Below, in pieces: positions 36,228-49,000 of a stretch of DNA of 64,000 nt; the first letter of the stretch is position 1, and each line of letters opens with the position of its first letter. The DNA is from Arabidopsis thaliana (taxonomy: Eukaryota > Streptophyta > Magnoliopsida > Brassicales > Brassicaceae). The notes beneath the pieces are model-generated. The model was not told the DNA's origin. It searched no databases and worked only from the letters and a program-made list of their open reading frames with translations. The DNA is taken from contig NC_003074.8 of NCBI RefSeq assembly GCF_000001735.4, positions 1,674,101 to 1,738,100 of the forward strand. The letters are read 5' to 3'. Made by a program: the position numbers and the translations under genes.

Positions 36228-38065
36228 CTACTGCTGAAATCTTCTTGTATGTTCATACCATTCTTCAAGCAATCTGCTTTCTAGATACGATCCAGCCGGA
36301 GGATACATTGGGCCATTGTTCATGCCTGAAGACGTCAATTTAGTTTGTGTATCAGGTACTGCATATGCTTGACTCTCAAGTATCTTCCCTATTCTTTGCA
36401 TCTTTTGGATCTCGTCTTGGTTCATCCGATAACCAAACTGTGAGCCGGTGTAATCGTTTTGCGTGTTATTATAATGCTCGTTAGCCACCTGAGACGATGG
36501 TGGGATAGCTTGCATCCCAAGCAACCCATTATCAGTGTTATAATTCAGACTATTGACATGACTATATGAGTTTCTTTGCCATCCACCGTTAGCCATGCTA
36601 AAGTTTCCTTCTCCCTCTCCCACGCCACCAATTCCTATCAAAGTAATGATTTTTTTTCTTTCTTTTAAGTCTCTCACTCAAATAAAAAAAATGATTAGCG
36701 TAAGGTCCAAGGTAATGTACCTTGAGAAAAGTCATGTTGAAGGCCATTGTTGACGTTGAAGCCAACTGTCTTGCTGTGGCCGTTAGATGAGTTGTTGTTT
36801 TCAAAGCCAATATCGAAGTAAAGAGATTCATGTACCGGGAAAGGGACTTTATAGAGTTTGGACCAGAAGCTGTCGGTCAGAAGCTTCTCCAAGTTCTTTT
36901 GCAGAACTCCGGGAGGAAAATGAAGTGTATGTCTCCTGTTATATAGTAAATGTAAGGCATTGACTCACTTTCAACGTTACTAAAAAGCAAAAAAAAAAAT
37001 GATTCAAGTTAAAGCAGGAAACCTGTAATAAGAAGCCTGATCTCCGGTGAAATCGTAATCCAATTGTTTCCATTGAGTGTGTTTTCCTGCCTGTGGATTA
37101 GTCTCTGTGAAGAATGTTGGACGTTTTTTCAACTGCACATAAACATTCTCAAAGATCATTAGTCAAAGCTCATAACCTTCGAAATGTACAAGTATCTTTA
37201 AATAGTACCTCGATTTTGAGGATTCCAGTTTCATCACGTGAATTAATACTCTCTTCAAAAGATGAGACATCATTCCATTGAATCTCGATCTTACTCTTCA
37301 GCCTCGGCATGTTAGCCACTGGTTCTCCGAAGAGAAACTCCCATAAAAGTTTCTTCTTTGCAAAATAGAATTTGGCCACAATGTCATCAGGGTTTTTGGC
37401 AACGAAGACACAGTCGCCAATCTTGATCGTGGAGATTGGGAAATTCATAGCTTTTAGTTTCTCAGGAGACTTGGGAAGAGTTGATGTCTTTGATGAGTTC
37501 TCTGTTTGTTGATGAGGACATGTGTAGTGTACTTTGAGGTAACTTTCAATCTTGTTGATAAGTTCCGGAGTTTTTGTTAGAGGCAAGTTTAGACGTGGTC
37601 CCTGAAAAAACATTGACAATAAATCATAATTTGGTTTATAAAAGTAAGCATTCCAAAACTAATAGCCAAATATCTGATAAAAACATAACTAACAATATCT
37701 GAGAGGTAACAATCAGGGAGATCCAACGTTGAAGAAGAAGATGACCAAGAAAGAAACGTTTTCTTTTTCGTGAATGAATCTTATATTAAATCTAAAACCA
37801 AATATATCTACAGAAATTTTTCTAAACCCTAAAACCCTAATTCTTCTTCAGAACAGACTTAAACTATCTGAAATAATTACTAAAGAAAGAACAAAAACAG
37901 AGGATGAAACAGAACGAAGAAGAGAGTACGAGACAACAGAGAGGGAAGAGCAAAGTAGAAACAGAGAAAGATGCAGAAAAACACAGAGAATCGATATACC
38001 TCATCAACAAATCTGTTATGGTTGCCGCCACCTTGAGATTCTTCTCGTGATCTCTTCATGGACAT
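36228..38065 (-). CDS. TRF-like (TRFL) N-terminal-domain protein of unknown function
   Basis: Five exons (38065-38000, 37601-37209, 37132-37023, 36935-36721, 36634-36228) encode 396 residues. After a basic start (MSMKRSREE) come blocks known from the N-terminal region of plant TRF-like proteins: KAMNFPISTIKIGD, AKFYFAKKKLLWEFLF, LKSKIEIQWNDV and FFTETNPQAGKHTQWKQ. Plant TRFL proteins usually carry a C-terminal Myb/telobox domain; none is seen here, and the C-terminal part is Asn/Gly-rich. The role is unknown; this could be a family member that lost its DNA-binding domain. A truncated copy of its 3' exons lies at 29247-29703. The family link rests on my recollection of TRFL sequences. I recall At3g05770 as a hypothetical protein. 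Confidence 0.7.
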
Positions 38066-39689
38066 ATCAAATACTTATCTATTTTCTTTTTGTTGCTTAA
38101 GCTTTTCTTTATCACTGCGTATTCAGATTTGCCTCGCTAACAGAATATATATACCACGTTTTTTTAACTATAATTTTGTTTAGGGTTTTTAGTATTTGTA
38201 TTTAGGTTACCGCCCGTCAAAGTCCAGATAATCAAATGGTTGACGTAATTTACATCATCATATTATTCAATTATTATCATTTTTAATTATAATATCAAAC
38301 TATTTATTGGATCGTAACAAAAAAAAAATAGATGTGGCCAATTGAGTCATATAATTTTAAAAAAGAAATAACATTTTCTTATTTGTTCTTAAAACTTACA
38401 TATTAAAATTAAGAAAGAACTCAATTCGAGTATATTGTTCCAAGCCATCACCACGCGTGCATCACCTAGATTTCCAACTTTTTTTGTTTACTTTACACTA
38501 CAAAAGACCATGCAATCATTATAAATTAGATTAATGTGATTGTATAATCATTCTAGAGTCACCTTTATAAATATTCGCTTATGGCGGATGACGTGAGAAA
38601 ATCTGAAATGTGATACGACGTAATTAGTCCATTAGGTGCAGATAAACATCAATACCGTGTGTTGTGTTGTGTTGTGTGTAATGTACTAATGTGTATCATC
38701 AAAGAAAGCTAGTAAAATTCAAACGAGACAATACCTTTTTCTTGTAATGGTTTTGCTATTTAATTGTTTTTGCTTCATTCAGCCCAAATAGAAACAAAAA
38801 CCACAACATAATTGTATATATGGTCTTACTATTTAGTTCCTTGTGAGATTTATGACCACTACTTCACTAGATTGAATAGTTTATTTACACATTTTTGATT
38901 GGTTATCCACTCATAAGTCTAAAAATAAAGCGAAAGATCGACTCCACCATCAACGTCAGCCTGTCACATCTTTTGGCTTGTTAGGCATTTCACACACTTT
39001 GATGGGGTTGGTACAACTTTTTAATACACACACACACAAACTCTATTTTTTTGTTTTGAGATAATATATAACACTGAAATTCGCACGTGATTTTCTCTTT
39101 TGTCAATGGTACGTACAAATACATATATGGATGTGGCAAGCATAGAGCATGTGTGTGCCTGAAATCTTTGTAGGGTACGGTCTGTATTGCCTTTTTCTTA
39201 TGGCTTTCCATTTATGGAATATTAAATAATTGTGACTCTTTCCATCTTATAGGTTAGTATGATTCATGCATCTCTAGATTCGCTACCGTACCACACACAA
39301 GATATGTGATATCTATCCTTTTGATATATACGTTCAAAACGAATTAAAAATTGTAAAATAAGATAAAGAATTTGGAATTTGATTGATTTTAAGATGGCGT
39401 GATGAGGCTTTTGTGATCGTTATCAGATTTTGTGCTAATGATGGATTTCGATATAAAGTTAAGCGAAAGATCTATACCAAAACAAAAGTAATCTAAAGAT
39501 GTCAATCTTCATTGGACCCTTTTCTATCCTTGTTTTTTCTCCATTTTATGTCACATCTTCAAGATTTCACAAAACCTTTAGTAAAACGAAGCAATGAAGG
39601 TCGATTTATGCATTTAATTTAAGAAGAAGAAAAAAAGAAAAAAAAAAGAAAGTAATTTTAACATTTTGTTTTGACTTCAAAGTTCAAAC
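38066..39689. other. Intergenic region upstream of the TRFL-like gene
   Basis: 1.6 kb, AT-rich, with no convincing frame. A TGTGT repeat is at about 38661-38678 and a CACACACACA run at about 39029. No RNA gene is recognised. Confidence 0.5.
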
Positions 39690-40535
39690 TTCAGATGTAT
39701 CTTCTCGTACTAGTTTAAGAGCACTCTGAGCATAAGAAGTCACTTATGTTAAATTATTGAGTCAAACATCAGAAAATGAAAGGTAAATATATCTGGTTTT
39801 GCGAGTTAGACCTCTTCAGGCTTAATGCCACAATCTTTTCGTACGGTTTTCTCCAAATACAAGAGATTAACATCTTCTTCTTTATTCCATTTTTTTTATT
39901 CAACATTGATTACGCAATTACGTAGTTAATCACCTTAATGTTAGCCAGCAGTAGATAGCCCTCCAACAGAGAATTGAAAGAAATTACGGTGAAGAGCACG
40001 CGCAATAGAATGAGCAATGCTAGTCTTACCAACCCCGGGAGGACCCGCAAGACAAATTATCTTCCATTAGTAACTCAATTCTAAGGACATGATTTTTCTA
40101 TATAGAATCAAGAAACAGTATATAGAGAGACCAACCTTGTGGAGTGCCTCTAAGTTTTTCAACAGCAATGTGTTCTATTATTCTTTCTTTCACATTAGAT
40201 AAGCCATAATGATCCTCGTCAAGAATCTTTTCTGCAGTCATGACATCACAATTCTCACCACTGCAACCAACATTAATCAAATTTTACAAATAATTTTCAT
40301 GATACTTCTTCAAGCACATGAGCATAGTGTATATGATTTGAACCAAATCAGCAAAACCTGTAATTTCCCCAGGGGAATACGGTCAACCACTCAAGGTAGT
40401 TGCGAGCGATAGTAAAGTCGTTACCGGTCTTAAAAACCTCCAGTTTCGTAAGCTCTTCATCAATAACTTGCAATACACGTTTTGGGATTTTTAGCTTATT
40501 AGGCTTAATCCTTTCCCTAAACTGTTGCTGCAGAG
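39690..40535 (-). pseudogene. Lon protease relic (third copy of the cluster)
   Basis: Five exon-like segments keep the Lon order on the minus strand. 40533-40352 (FRERIKPNKLKIP to LEWLTVFPWGNY) matches LON3 43326-43155. 40262-40130 ([17 protein letters not shown]) matches the next exon. 40066-39945 holds a Walker A block ([11 protein letters not shown]). 39860-39808 (TVRKDCGIKPEE) and 39735-39690 (ALKLVRED) match later exons. The exons for pore loop, Walker B and most of the sensor region are missing, and the protease domain is absent. Before the Walker A exon the acceptor AG is replaced (ACTAATGG where LON3 has CAACAGGG), and a stop follows GGLSTAG. The remaining frames are mostly open, so loss is partial and the original copy was distinct from LON3 and LON4. 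Confidence 0.85.
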
Positions 40536-40840
40536 AGAACTATTGTTTTTAGAAATCTTATGATCATGCTATAACCTTACTTCAAGATACCCTTAAAAAG
40601 GAAATTTACCAATTTTAATTTAAAATGTTGTACATATTTAGCAGTAACAAGACAGTTGTGTTTTTGTAAATTACGAAGATTTGGAGGGTAGCTGAAGGTA
40701 CACACGACGGATGATGGAACATTTCATTTTGAGGTAATGAGAGTTAGAAGAAGAAGATCAGCCTACAGAACTAAGAATCGATGATAAAATGAAAACAACA
40801 ATAGAGGAAGATCCCAAGTGAGAAACTTCTCATATTTCTT

Positions 40841-43800
40841 CTAATGGTCATAATTGAATGCTAGATCGAATATCTTCTCATATTCATCCACGAAGTGAAC
40901 ATCAAGCCCTTCTTTCATGTTTTCCGCAAGCTCCTCAAAGTCTCTCCGATTTGCTTCCGGGAATATTATTGTCTTGATCTGACTCCGTCTTGCAGCTATA
41001 GTCTTCTCCTTAACCTGAGAGAGAGAGAGATATTTTGTGTATTAAAATGAAGTCAATAGAAGAAATCAGTAACCCGAAAGCTAAAACAGAGTCATTGTAG
41101 TGTGTTACTTACGCCACCAATTGGAAGAATTCTACCAGTTAGAGTGACTTCTCCAGTCATTGCAAGATCCTTCCTTACAAGCTTCTTCATGGCAAGTGAT
41201 AGGAACGAAGTGATCATGGTGCAGCCTGCACTTGGGCCATCTTTTGGTGTGGCTCCTTCAGGAACATGTAAATGAAGCTTGGAATTCGCAAAAAAGAGGT
41301 TCTCCGGTTCTTTCTCAAACATTATTCTTCTAGCGACTGTGTGAGCAATCTGTGCGCTTTCTTTCATCACATCCCCAAGCTGACCCGTTATATGAAGACC
41401 ACCTTTTCCCAATCCTTCTTCTACAAAGGTTGTCTCGATGTACAACGTTGAGCCACCCATGGATGTCCAAGCTAGACCCATCACAACCCCGACAGGTGTC
41501 TGTTCATAGATCTTCTCTTCCTGGAATACTGGTTTGCCTACGTAATCTGCAAGGTTTGATTCATCAATCATAACCTTTTCAAAGGTTTTAGCTACCAATC
41601 CGCTCTGCTTAGTCTTTGATTCTGTTGAGTCCCCAGTTGCTGATTCGAGTATCTTCATAATATCAGCCACTTTCATTCTCTTAACCTCTGAATCGGTCTT
41701 GGCCAAAGATTTAGTATCTTTAGTGTCAGTAACATCAAAAGAAACTGCTCCTTGGCGTACTAGTTCAAGAGCAACCTGCCAAAAAGGTCAAATGATTTTA
41801 GATTCTGCTGATTCTAGTAAATAGTTTGAGATTCAAGAAACATGCGACATTGCGACTTTGTAGCAACTTACCTTACGGTAAATCTTCTCAATCTGCTTTT
41901 GGAGATTTCTAACTCCTGCTTCTCTACAATAATTTTCTATCAAGGAAAGAAGAGCTGCATCACTCAAATCAACATGTTCAGGCTTAATGCCGCAATCTCT
42001 GCATGTCTTTTTCACCAAATAGTCTCTAGCAATATGCATTTTCTCATCAGTAACATACCCAGAGAGATCAATCACCTCCATTCTGTCTAGCAGAGGACCC
42101 GGAATCATTTCTATCACATTTGCAGTGCATACAAATAAAACCTGCAATAAATTAGTTTAGACCTTACGTCAAACACAAAACTGCATATCATGAATATCAA
42201 TACACAGAGTTTTCCTGAACCGTGATGGATCAAAAAATTGCAAAGAGTAGAAAAAACCGCCATGGCAAAAGAGTAAAAAAACCTTTGATAAGTCAATAGT
42301 AACATTGAGAAAGTGGTCTAAAAATTTTGCATTCTGCTCTGGATCCATAACCTCCAACAACGCACTGGCTGGGTCGCCAGTGTGGCACCTACCAAGCTGC
42401 CAAGGAACAGCAGACAAATTATTGCAAAAGCGTAACTGGATATATATATGTTTGAATAGAAAAAACAAAAAGCCAATTCAAATACTAACAAGCTAGCTAC
42501 CTTATCAATCTCGTCGAACAAAATAAGAGGATTTGCTGTTCCCACACTCTTTAGACATTGCACCATCTTTCCAGGCATGGCACCAACATATGTTTGACAA
42601 TGCCCCTAAATAGTGTTTAAGAGAATCATATATGATTATTTATAAATATTTGAATTATAGTTTTGCCATGTATATATAATATACCTTAATCTCAGCAACA
42701 TCGGATAGTCCTCCAACAGAGAACCGGAAGAACTTGCGGTCAAGAGCACGTGCAATTGAACGCCCAATGCTAGTTTTACCTACTCCAGGTGGGCCAGAGA
42801 GACAAATGATCTTCCCTGTTGACACATTTTACAAATTCTCACCTTCAGAACTTATAAATGATGATGACAAAAAGTTTTAGCAATGAAAGCTGAATGAGAA
42901 AGGTAAAGTTACGACCTTGTGAAGTGCCTCTAAGTCTTCCCACAGCAATAAACTCTAATATTCTTTCTTTTACATCAGATAATCCGTAATGATCCTCGTC
43001 AAGAATCTTTTTTGCCCGTAGGACATCAAAATTCTCATAACTGCAAACCAAATTAAAATGATTATAAATGAGACTTCTCAATCAGTGCACAAGAAAATTA
43101 ATCTAAAATGGTGTTATAACTCTCCTCGAGACATGAGCATGAAGCATGACAAACCTGAAATTTCCCCAAGGCAGCACGGTCAACCAATGAAGGTAGTTAT
43201 AGGTCAAATCGAAGTCGCTATAGTTTTCTTCTAACATCTCCAGCTTTGTAAACTCTTCTTCCATGACTTTTATTACATGTTTTGGAATTTTGTCTCTTTT
43301 AGTATCAATCCTTACCCTTATCTTTGCTGCAGAAAACAAGAAAAGAACAGACTTTATAAGCATCAAGCTGTTTTCCAGTCATCGACGTACAACTCTAGGA
43401 ACTATAACAAGTTACTAAGTTAGGCCTCATGAATTCACAAAGGTGCACTCTGAAAACTTGAACCTCTCTGGACAATCTATAATAAAAAAACATAGAATCG
43501 AAAATCTTCTTATAGTAGTGACAAGTAGTACTAACCAGAAAGTGAAGATCCGTCATCTGTCTCCTGCATTGGGACACTTAATTAATACACTTAATATCTA
43601 GCAACTAATCATTTGTAAAAATGAAGGAATGACGTACTTTAATCTTGTTAATTTCTACTTGTTTTTTCACCAATTCCAACGTCAACTCTAGACGTTTATG
43701 AACCTGGATCGAAGAAACCAACATGAGAAGCTGACTAAGAATGGAATATCATCCTGTTTGAGGTGATCTCAGCATTAAAACGTAACAGTAATAGACTAAT

Positions 43801-45508
43801 CGTTAAACTGCTTACATCCAGTTCTGTAAGAACCCCCTGATTTTTATGTTTGTTAGCGCCAGAGATCCCGGCTCCAAAATCAGCTAAATGTTGATAACTG
43901 AAGTCACCTATATCCTACAGAAATTCAAAAGAAATCTACTTAGATACTGATATGTTGACATATTTTACACTCGCAAGCAGTGCCAAATATGAAGCAAACA
44001 TGCCTGGGCATATGTCTGAACTTGATCTCTCCAGAGTGAATTTGTCTTTAAGACTTCCCTAAGAGTCGAAATAACTTCAACGTAGCTTGCCTTGATGACA
44101 GCATTGTCCTTGTCATATGGCTTATCCTGCATAGAAATAACAAACGTGAGAAGGTTCAAAGGGTTATAGATTCCAGAATTTCATAATGAAATAGAAACCC
44201 CATTTCATAAAAGGAAAGGCATAAAAACAGAAACAAACCTTTAGATGGTCAACTCTGACGGTTAGAGGATCTTCACTCACCTGTACAAAAACAGAACATG
44301 GTTTTCCCAATGAGAGAACAATAACTTGATAAAACAGAAGACACATATCCTTTTAGTAGAGAGATATCGAAGCCAGTTTCTCCATTAACATACCATCTCT
44401 TCTATTATAAGTCTTCTGCGACCAACAAGGATGACTTGCTCACCTTGGATACTTGAAATCTGAAAAGTTGGCAATGGTTAAGTCGATAGAGATACAAAGG
44501 GAAAACACAGTGCTTACGTGCAGCTAGAGAGTACCTGAGCAAGAGTGCCAACTTGGTGAATACGGTTAAGCAACTCTTTTCTTCTTTTCTTTTTTGGTTT
44601 CCCTTTGACTTTAAACTTCTCAACAACATTATCTTCAGTTTCAGAGCGAGAAGATGAATCAGTAGACGCGCAATCCTTCAAAAGGAAAGCCCCCACATAT
44701 GGAGATTGTTGTCTTGTGCTCTCTTGTAAAGCTGCAAGAACTTTAGGATCCTAGACAAATAAAAAGCTTACACATACAGGTCAGAGAACACAAGATAACA
44801 AAATCCATTTTTTCACTAAGTTTCACTAACATACCTTGACATGGATTGGCATGTAAAAGCCAGGAATAAGAGGTTTGTGAGGCAACGGCAATGCTATAAC
44901 CTACAATTAAACAAGGTAAAGGATTCATCGAAAATTCAAAAGCATATACATAACTCTGAAGAAAAACTTTTTAACTTGCTAATCATATTGAAACTTTTGT
45001 CAATTGAAAAAAGTGAACTTTGAGTGAAATTTGAACAAACCGTTAGAGAATCGTCGAGGTTAGGGTTAGTTGAGAGAATCGGTGAAGAAGATAAGAGATC
45101 GACACCGTCACTGCGATCGGAGAAAGAAACACGACGACCCAATAAATCGCGAGAACTCCGGTTCCATCCGGTAAGCTGAGTCGGTGCCCTGAAGAGTAGT
45201 AGACTCTGAACCGGATTGGATCCGATCCGAATAGCCGGAGGAGTCACATGGCGGGCACCGTAGAAAACGCGGGAATTTAGGGTTAAGCTTTGTGTAAGAT
45301 GCAAGAAACCGTAGTACGAAGGTAGACGAAGAGTCGTGTCAAAGCCACTCGTGTTAAACCCTTCCAAAAATTAGTAAAACTGATTAACTTACAAAATTTG
45401 TAACATTAGTTTAGGTAATTTTCTGGTCCACTTCTCTGTTAAATCAGTGTTATAGTAATATAACTCTTATTGATTGACAAAACTCGTATATTTACGTTTA
45501 GGCATCAT
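40841..45508 (-). CDS. LON3: Lon protease homologue 3
   Basis: ATP-dependent AAA+ serine protease of the mitochondrial Lon type. Coding exons: 45508-45496, 45360-45041, 44900-44835, 44750-44535, 44459-44394, 44280-44239, 44126-44004 (or 43971), 43914-43816, 43703-43638, 43563-43536, 43326-43155, 43040-42916, 42815-42685, 42605-42501, 42396-42283, 42141-41872, 41775-41113, 41014-40841; about 930-941 residues. Walker [10 protein letters not shown], Walker [10 protein letters not shown], catalytic Ser in [10 protein letters not shown] and Lys in GGVKEK are all kept. Odd points: no ATG exists in the large first exon, so the start must come from a 13-nt exon (ATGATGCCTAAAC) 135 bp upstream; the exon with the Lon EQ...KKELG helix is missing; the pore-region GHRRTY reads GHCQTY. 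I recall At3g05780. Function may be reduced. Confidence 0.85.
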
Positions 45509-46053
45509 GATTACAATCACAGAATAGGATTAGCTAAATACCTTCGTTTATCATCCTTATTATAGTCGACAAGTCTTACGAACTACGAGATTAGATTTCT
45601 TTCTTTCTGTCTTGTCCTTTTGAGATTCATTCTACAGACTTGTATTTATATGCAAAGATATTTTCTAAGAATTTCTTTATTTTTATCCTATTAATTATAA
45701 AACTGGAAAAATAAACAATTTTTTTTTATTATCCTTGTTAGCAATAATTAAGAAGATAAGGAAACTTTGAAGAAAATAAAGAATTTGGACTTGTTTGTTT
45801 TGGATAATGGAAGAATTTGGAGTTTTAATTTTGTCTCTCTTTCTTTTCTTTGTTTCATTCGAATGTTTACTTTTCAATTCACGGAAGCCAGTTACAATAA
45901 AGTTCGAAATAACGAAAACCTTAAATCCAACCGCATATATACGTATATAAATTACACTAGTTAATATAATATTACAGAAAGGACATATATAATACATCAA
46001 TAATAATGGTGAAATCAATCAAGAAGAGATAGAAAATCAGCCTAAAGACTTCT
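45509..46053. other. LON3 promoter and LON4 3' flank
   Basis: About 545 bp separate the LON3 start exon from the LON4 stop codon; both genes run on the minus strand. The stretch is AT-rich. It must hold the LON4 terminator and the LON3 promoter. No other gene is seen. Confidence 0.45.
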
Positions 46054-49000
46054 CTAATGGTCATAGCCAAAGGCTAGCTCGAAAATCTGCTCATATTCAT
46101 CCACGAAATGAACTTCGAGCCCTTCTTTCACGTTTCTCGCCAGCTCATCAAAATCTCTCCGGTTAGCCTCAGGGAATATTATCACCTTCACTTGACTCCG
46201 TCTTGCAGCTATAGTCTTCTCTTTCACCTGACAAAGCGATATTAAGAGATATTTTCTGTATTACACTGCTTAATACAAGAATTTGGTAACTAAGAAGCTA
46301 AAACAGAGTTATTGTGGTGTGAATTTTCACTTACGCCGCCAATCGCAAGGATTCTACCGGTCAAAGTGACTTCTCCAGTCATTGCAAGATCCTTCCTTAC
46401 AGGCTTCTTCAAGGCAAGTGATAGCAATGAAGTTATCATGGTGCAGCCTGCGCTTGGGCCGTCTTTTGGTGTGGCTCCTGCAGGTACATGTAGATGAAGC
46501 TTGGAATTCGCAAACAACTTGTTCTCGGGTTCTTTCTCCAGCATTATTCTTCTCGCGACTGTGTGAGCTATCTCTGCGCTTTCTTTCATCACATCCCCAA
46601 GCCGACCCGTTATATGAAGACCACCTTTGCCTTCTCCTTCTTCTACAAAGGTTGTCTCTATGTACAATGTTGAGCCCCCCATGGATGTCCAAGCTAGACC
46701 CATTACAACCCCGACTGGTGTCTGCTCATATATCTTCTCTTCCTGGAATACTGGCTTGCCTACATAATCTGAAAGGTTTGATTCATCAATCATATACTTT
46801 TCAACCGTTTCAGCTACCTCTCCGCTCTGCTCAGTCGTTGATTCTGTTGGATCCCCAGTTGCCAACTCATCTGTCAACACAGTGGATCCTTCTGCAGAGG
46901 TCTCTGGAGATTCCAAATCAGTCTTGGCCAAAGATTTAGTTTCTTCAGTGTCAGTAGTAACATCATCAGAAATTCTAGGCACTTCGGTGGATGCCGCTTT
47001 GCGAACAAGTTTAAGAGCAATCTGTAAGAAAATCAATCAATTCAGATCCTCGGGGTCCAAGTAAGAAGTTTGGAATGTTCAGTGTACTTGTAAACAAACT
47101 TACCTTACGAAAAATCTTCTCAATCTGCTTCTGGAGATTTCTAACTCCTGCTTCTCTGCAGTAATGTTCTATCAAGGAAAGAAAAGCTGCATCGCTCACA
47201 TCAACCTGGAAAGAGGTACAAACAACTTGAGCAAAATCTTTTATAACATTCAAACCGTAATAAAATAAAGAAAACAGCAAATAGTTGTGAGTGAGACCTG
47301 TTCAGGCTTAATGCCACAATCTCTGCGTGCGGTTTTCTCCAAATAGTCTCTAGCGATATGCATTTTCTCATCAGTAATGTACCCTGAGAGAGTGATCACC
47401 TCCATTCTGTCTAGCAGAGGACCCGGAATGGTATCTGTCACGTTTGCTGTGCATACAAATAAAACCTGCAAGAAATTTAATTAGACCTAAGTTCCAACAC
47501 AAACTTCCTATTATGAAACCAATACTCAGATCGGATCAATGGCTTCCGGTTTTCCTTCAATTTGGTGGATCACAAAGAAAGAAAATTGCAAATGAAAAAT
47601 GTAAAGAGAAGAAAAAATGGCAATGAAAACCTTGGATAAGTCAATAGGAACATCGAGATAGTGGTCTAGAAAATTTGCATTCTGCTCTGGATCCAAAAGC
47701 TCCAACATTGCACTGGCTGGGTCGCCATGGTGGCCCCTAACTCCAAGCTGCCAAGGAACCATAGACACTTATTGCAAAGAATTTCAAGCTTTAACAAAGA
47801 AACGAAACTAATTCATTTTGACTACAAACTCCAAAAAGCCAGTTCAAATACTAACAAGCTAGCTACCTTATCAATCTCATCGATCAGAACAAGAGGATTT
47901 TCTGTTCCCACATTCTTTAGACACTGCACCATCTTTCCAGGCATGGCACCAATATACGTTCGACGATGCCCCTAAACAATGTATAAGATGATATGTTATT
48001 ATTTCTACAGATTTCAATCATAGTTTTGTCATGTGTATACCTTAATCTCAGCAACATCGGATAGTCCTCCAACAGAGAACCGGAAGAACTTGCGGTCAAG
48101 AGCACGTGCAATTGAACGCCCAATGCTAGTTTTACCTACTCCAGTTGGGCCAGAGAGACAAATGATCTTCCCTGTTGACAAATTTTCACCTTCAGAAATT
48201 ATAAAATGATGAGGACAAAAAGTTTTAGCAAAGAAGATTGAACTAGAAAGGCAAAAATACGACCTTGTGAAGTGCCTCTAAGTCCTCCCACAGCAATAAA
48301 CTCTAGTATTCTTTCTTTTACATCAGATAATCCGTAATGATCCTCGTCAAGAATCTTTTCTGCCCGTAGGACATTAAAATTCTCATCACTGCAAATCAAA
48401 TTAATATGATTATAAATGAGATTTGTCAATCAATGCACAAAAAAATGAATTACAAATGCTGTTATATATAACTCTCTTCAAGACATAAGCATGAAACAAA
48501 TGGCACACCTGAAATTTCCCCAAGGCAACACGGTCAACCAATCAAGGTAGTTACAAGTCACATCGAATTCGCTAGAACTGGTTTCTAACAGCTGCAGTTT
48601 TTTAAGCTCTTCTTCTATGACTTTTAGTACATGTCCTGGAATCTTGTCTTTAATAGGGTCAATCCTCCCCCTAAACTTTTCTGCAGAATTAGGCGTCATG
48701 ATTTCACAATGGTACAATCTCAAAGTTAGAATTTCTCTGGATAATATCAAATAAAAAATTCCTATAGTAGTAGACTAGTAGTACTAACCAGAAAGTGCAG
48801 ATTTGCTGTCTGTCTCCCCGCCAAGCTCCTGCATTGGTACATTTAATAGTCATCAACCAACAATACTATACATCATAAATTAGCAGCTGTAAAATTAGAG
48901 GCGAACTGAAAACCTTTTTTATAGCATTGATCTGCTCCTTTAGTATGATACGACGTCTATCGCCACTAAATTTTTCTTCAACAGCTTTTGCTATGGATTC

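Noticed and set aside
39690-40535. Lon relic as a possible short functional gene
   Set aside because: It lacks the Walker B, sensor and protease regions, has a lost acceptor before the Walker A exon and a stop soon after. A pseudogene is the better call.
46382-46939. 185-codon plus-strand open frame
   Set aside because: It lies antisense inside the large LON4 exon (47021-46335), whose Lon protein frame is conserved. It is a shadow frame.
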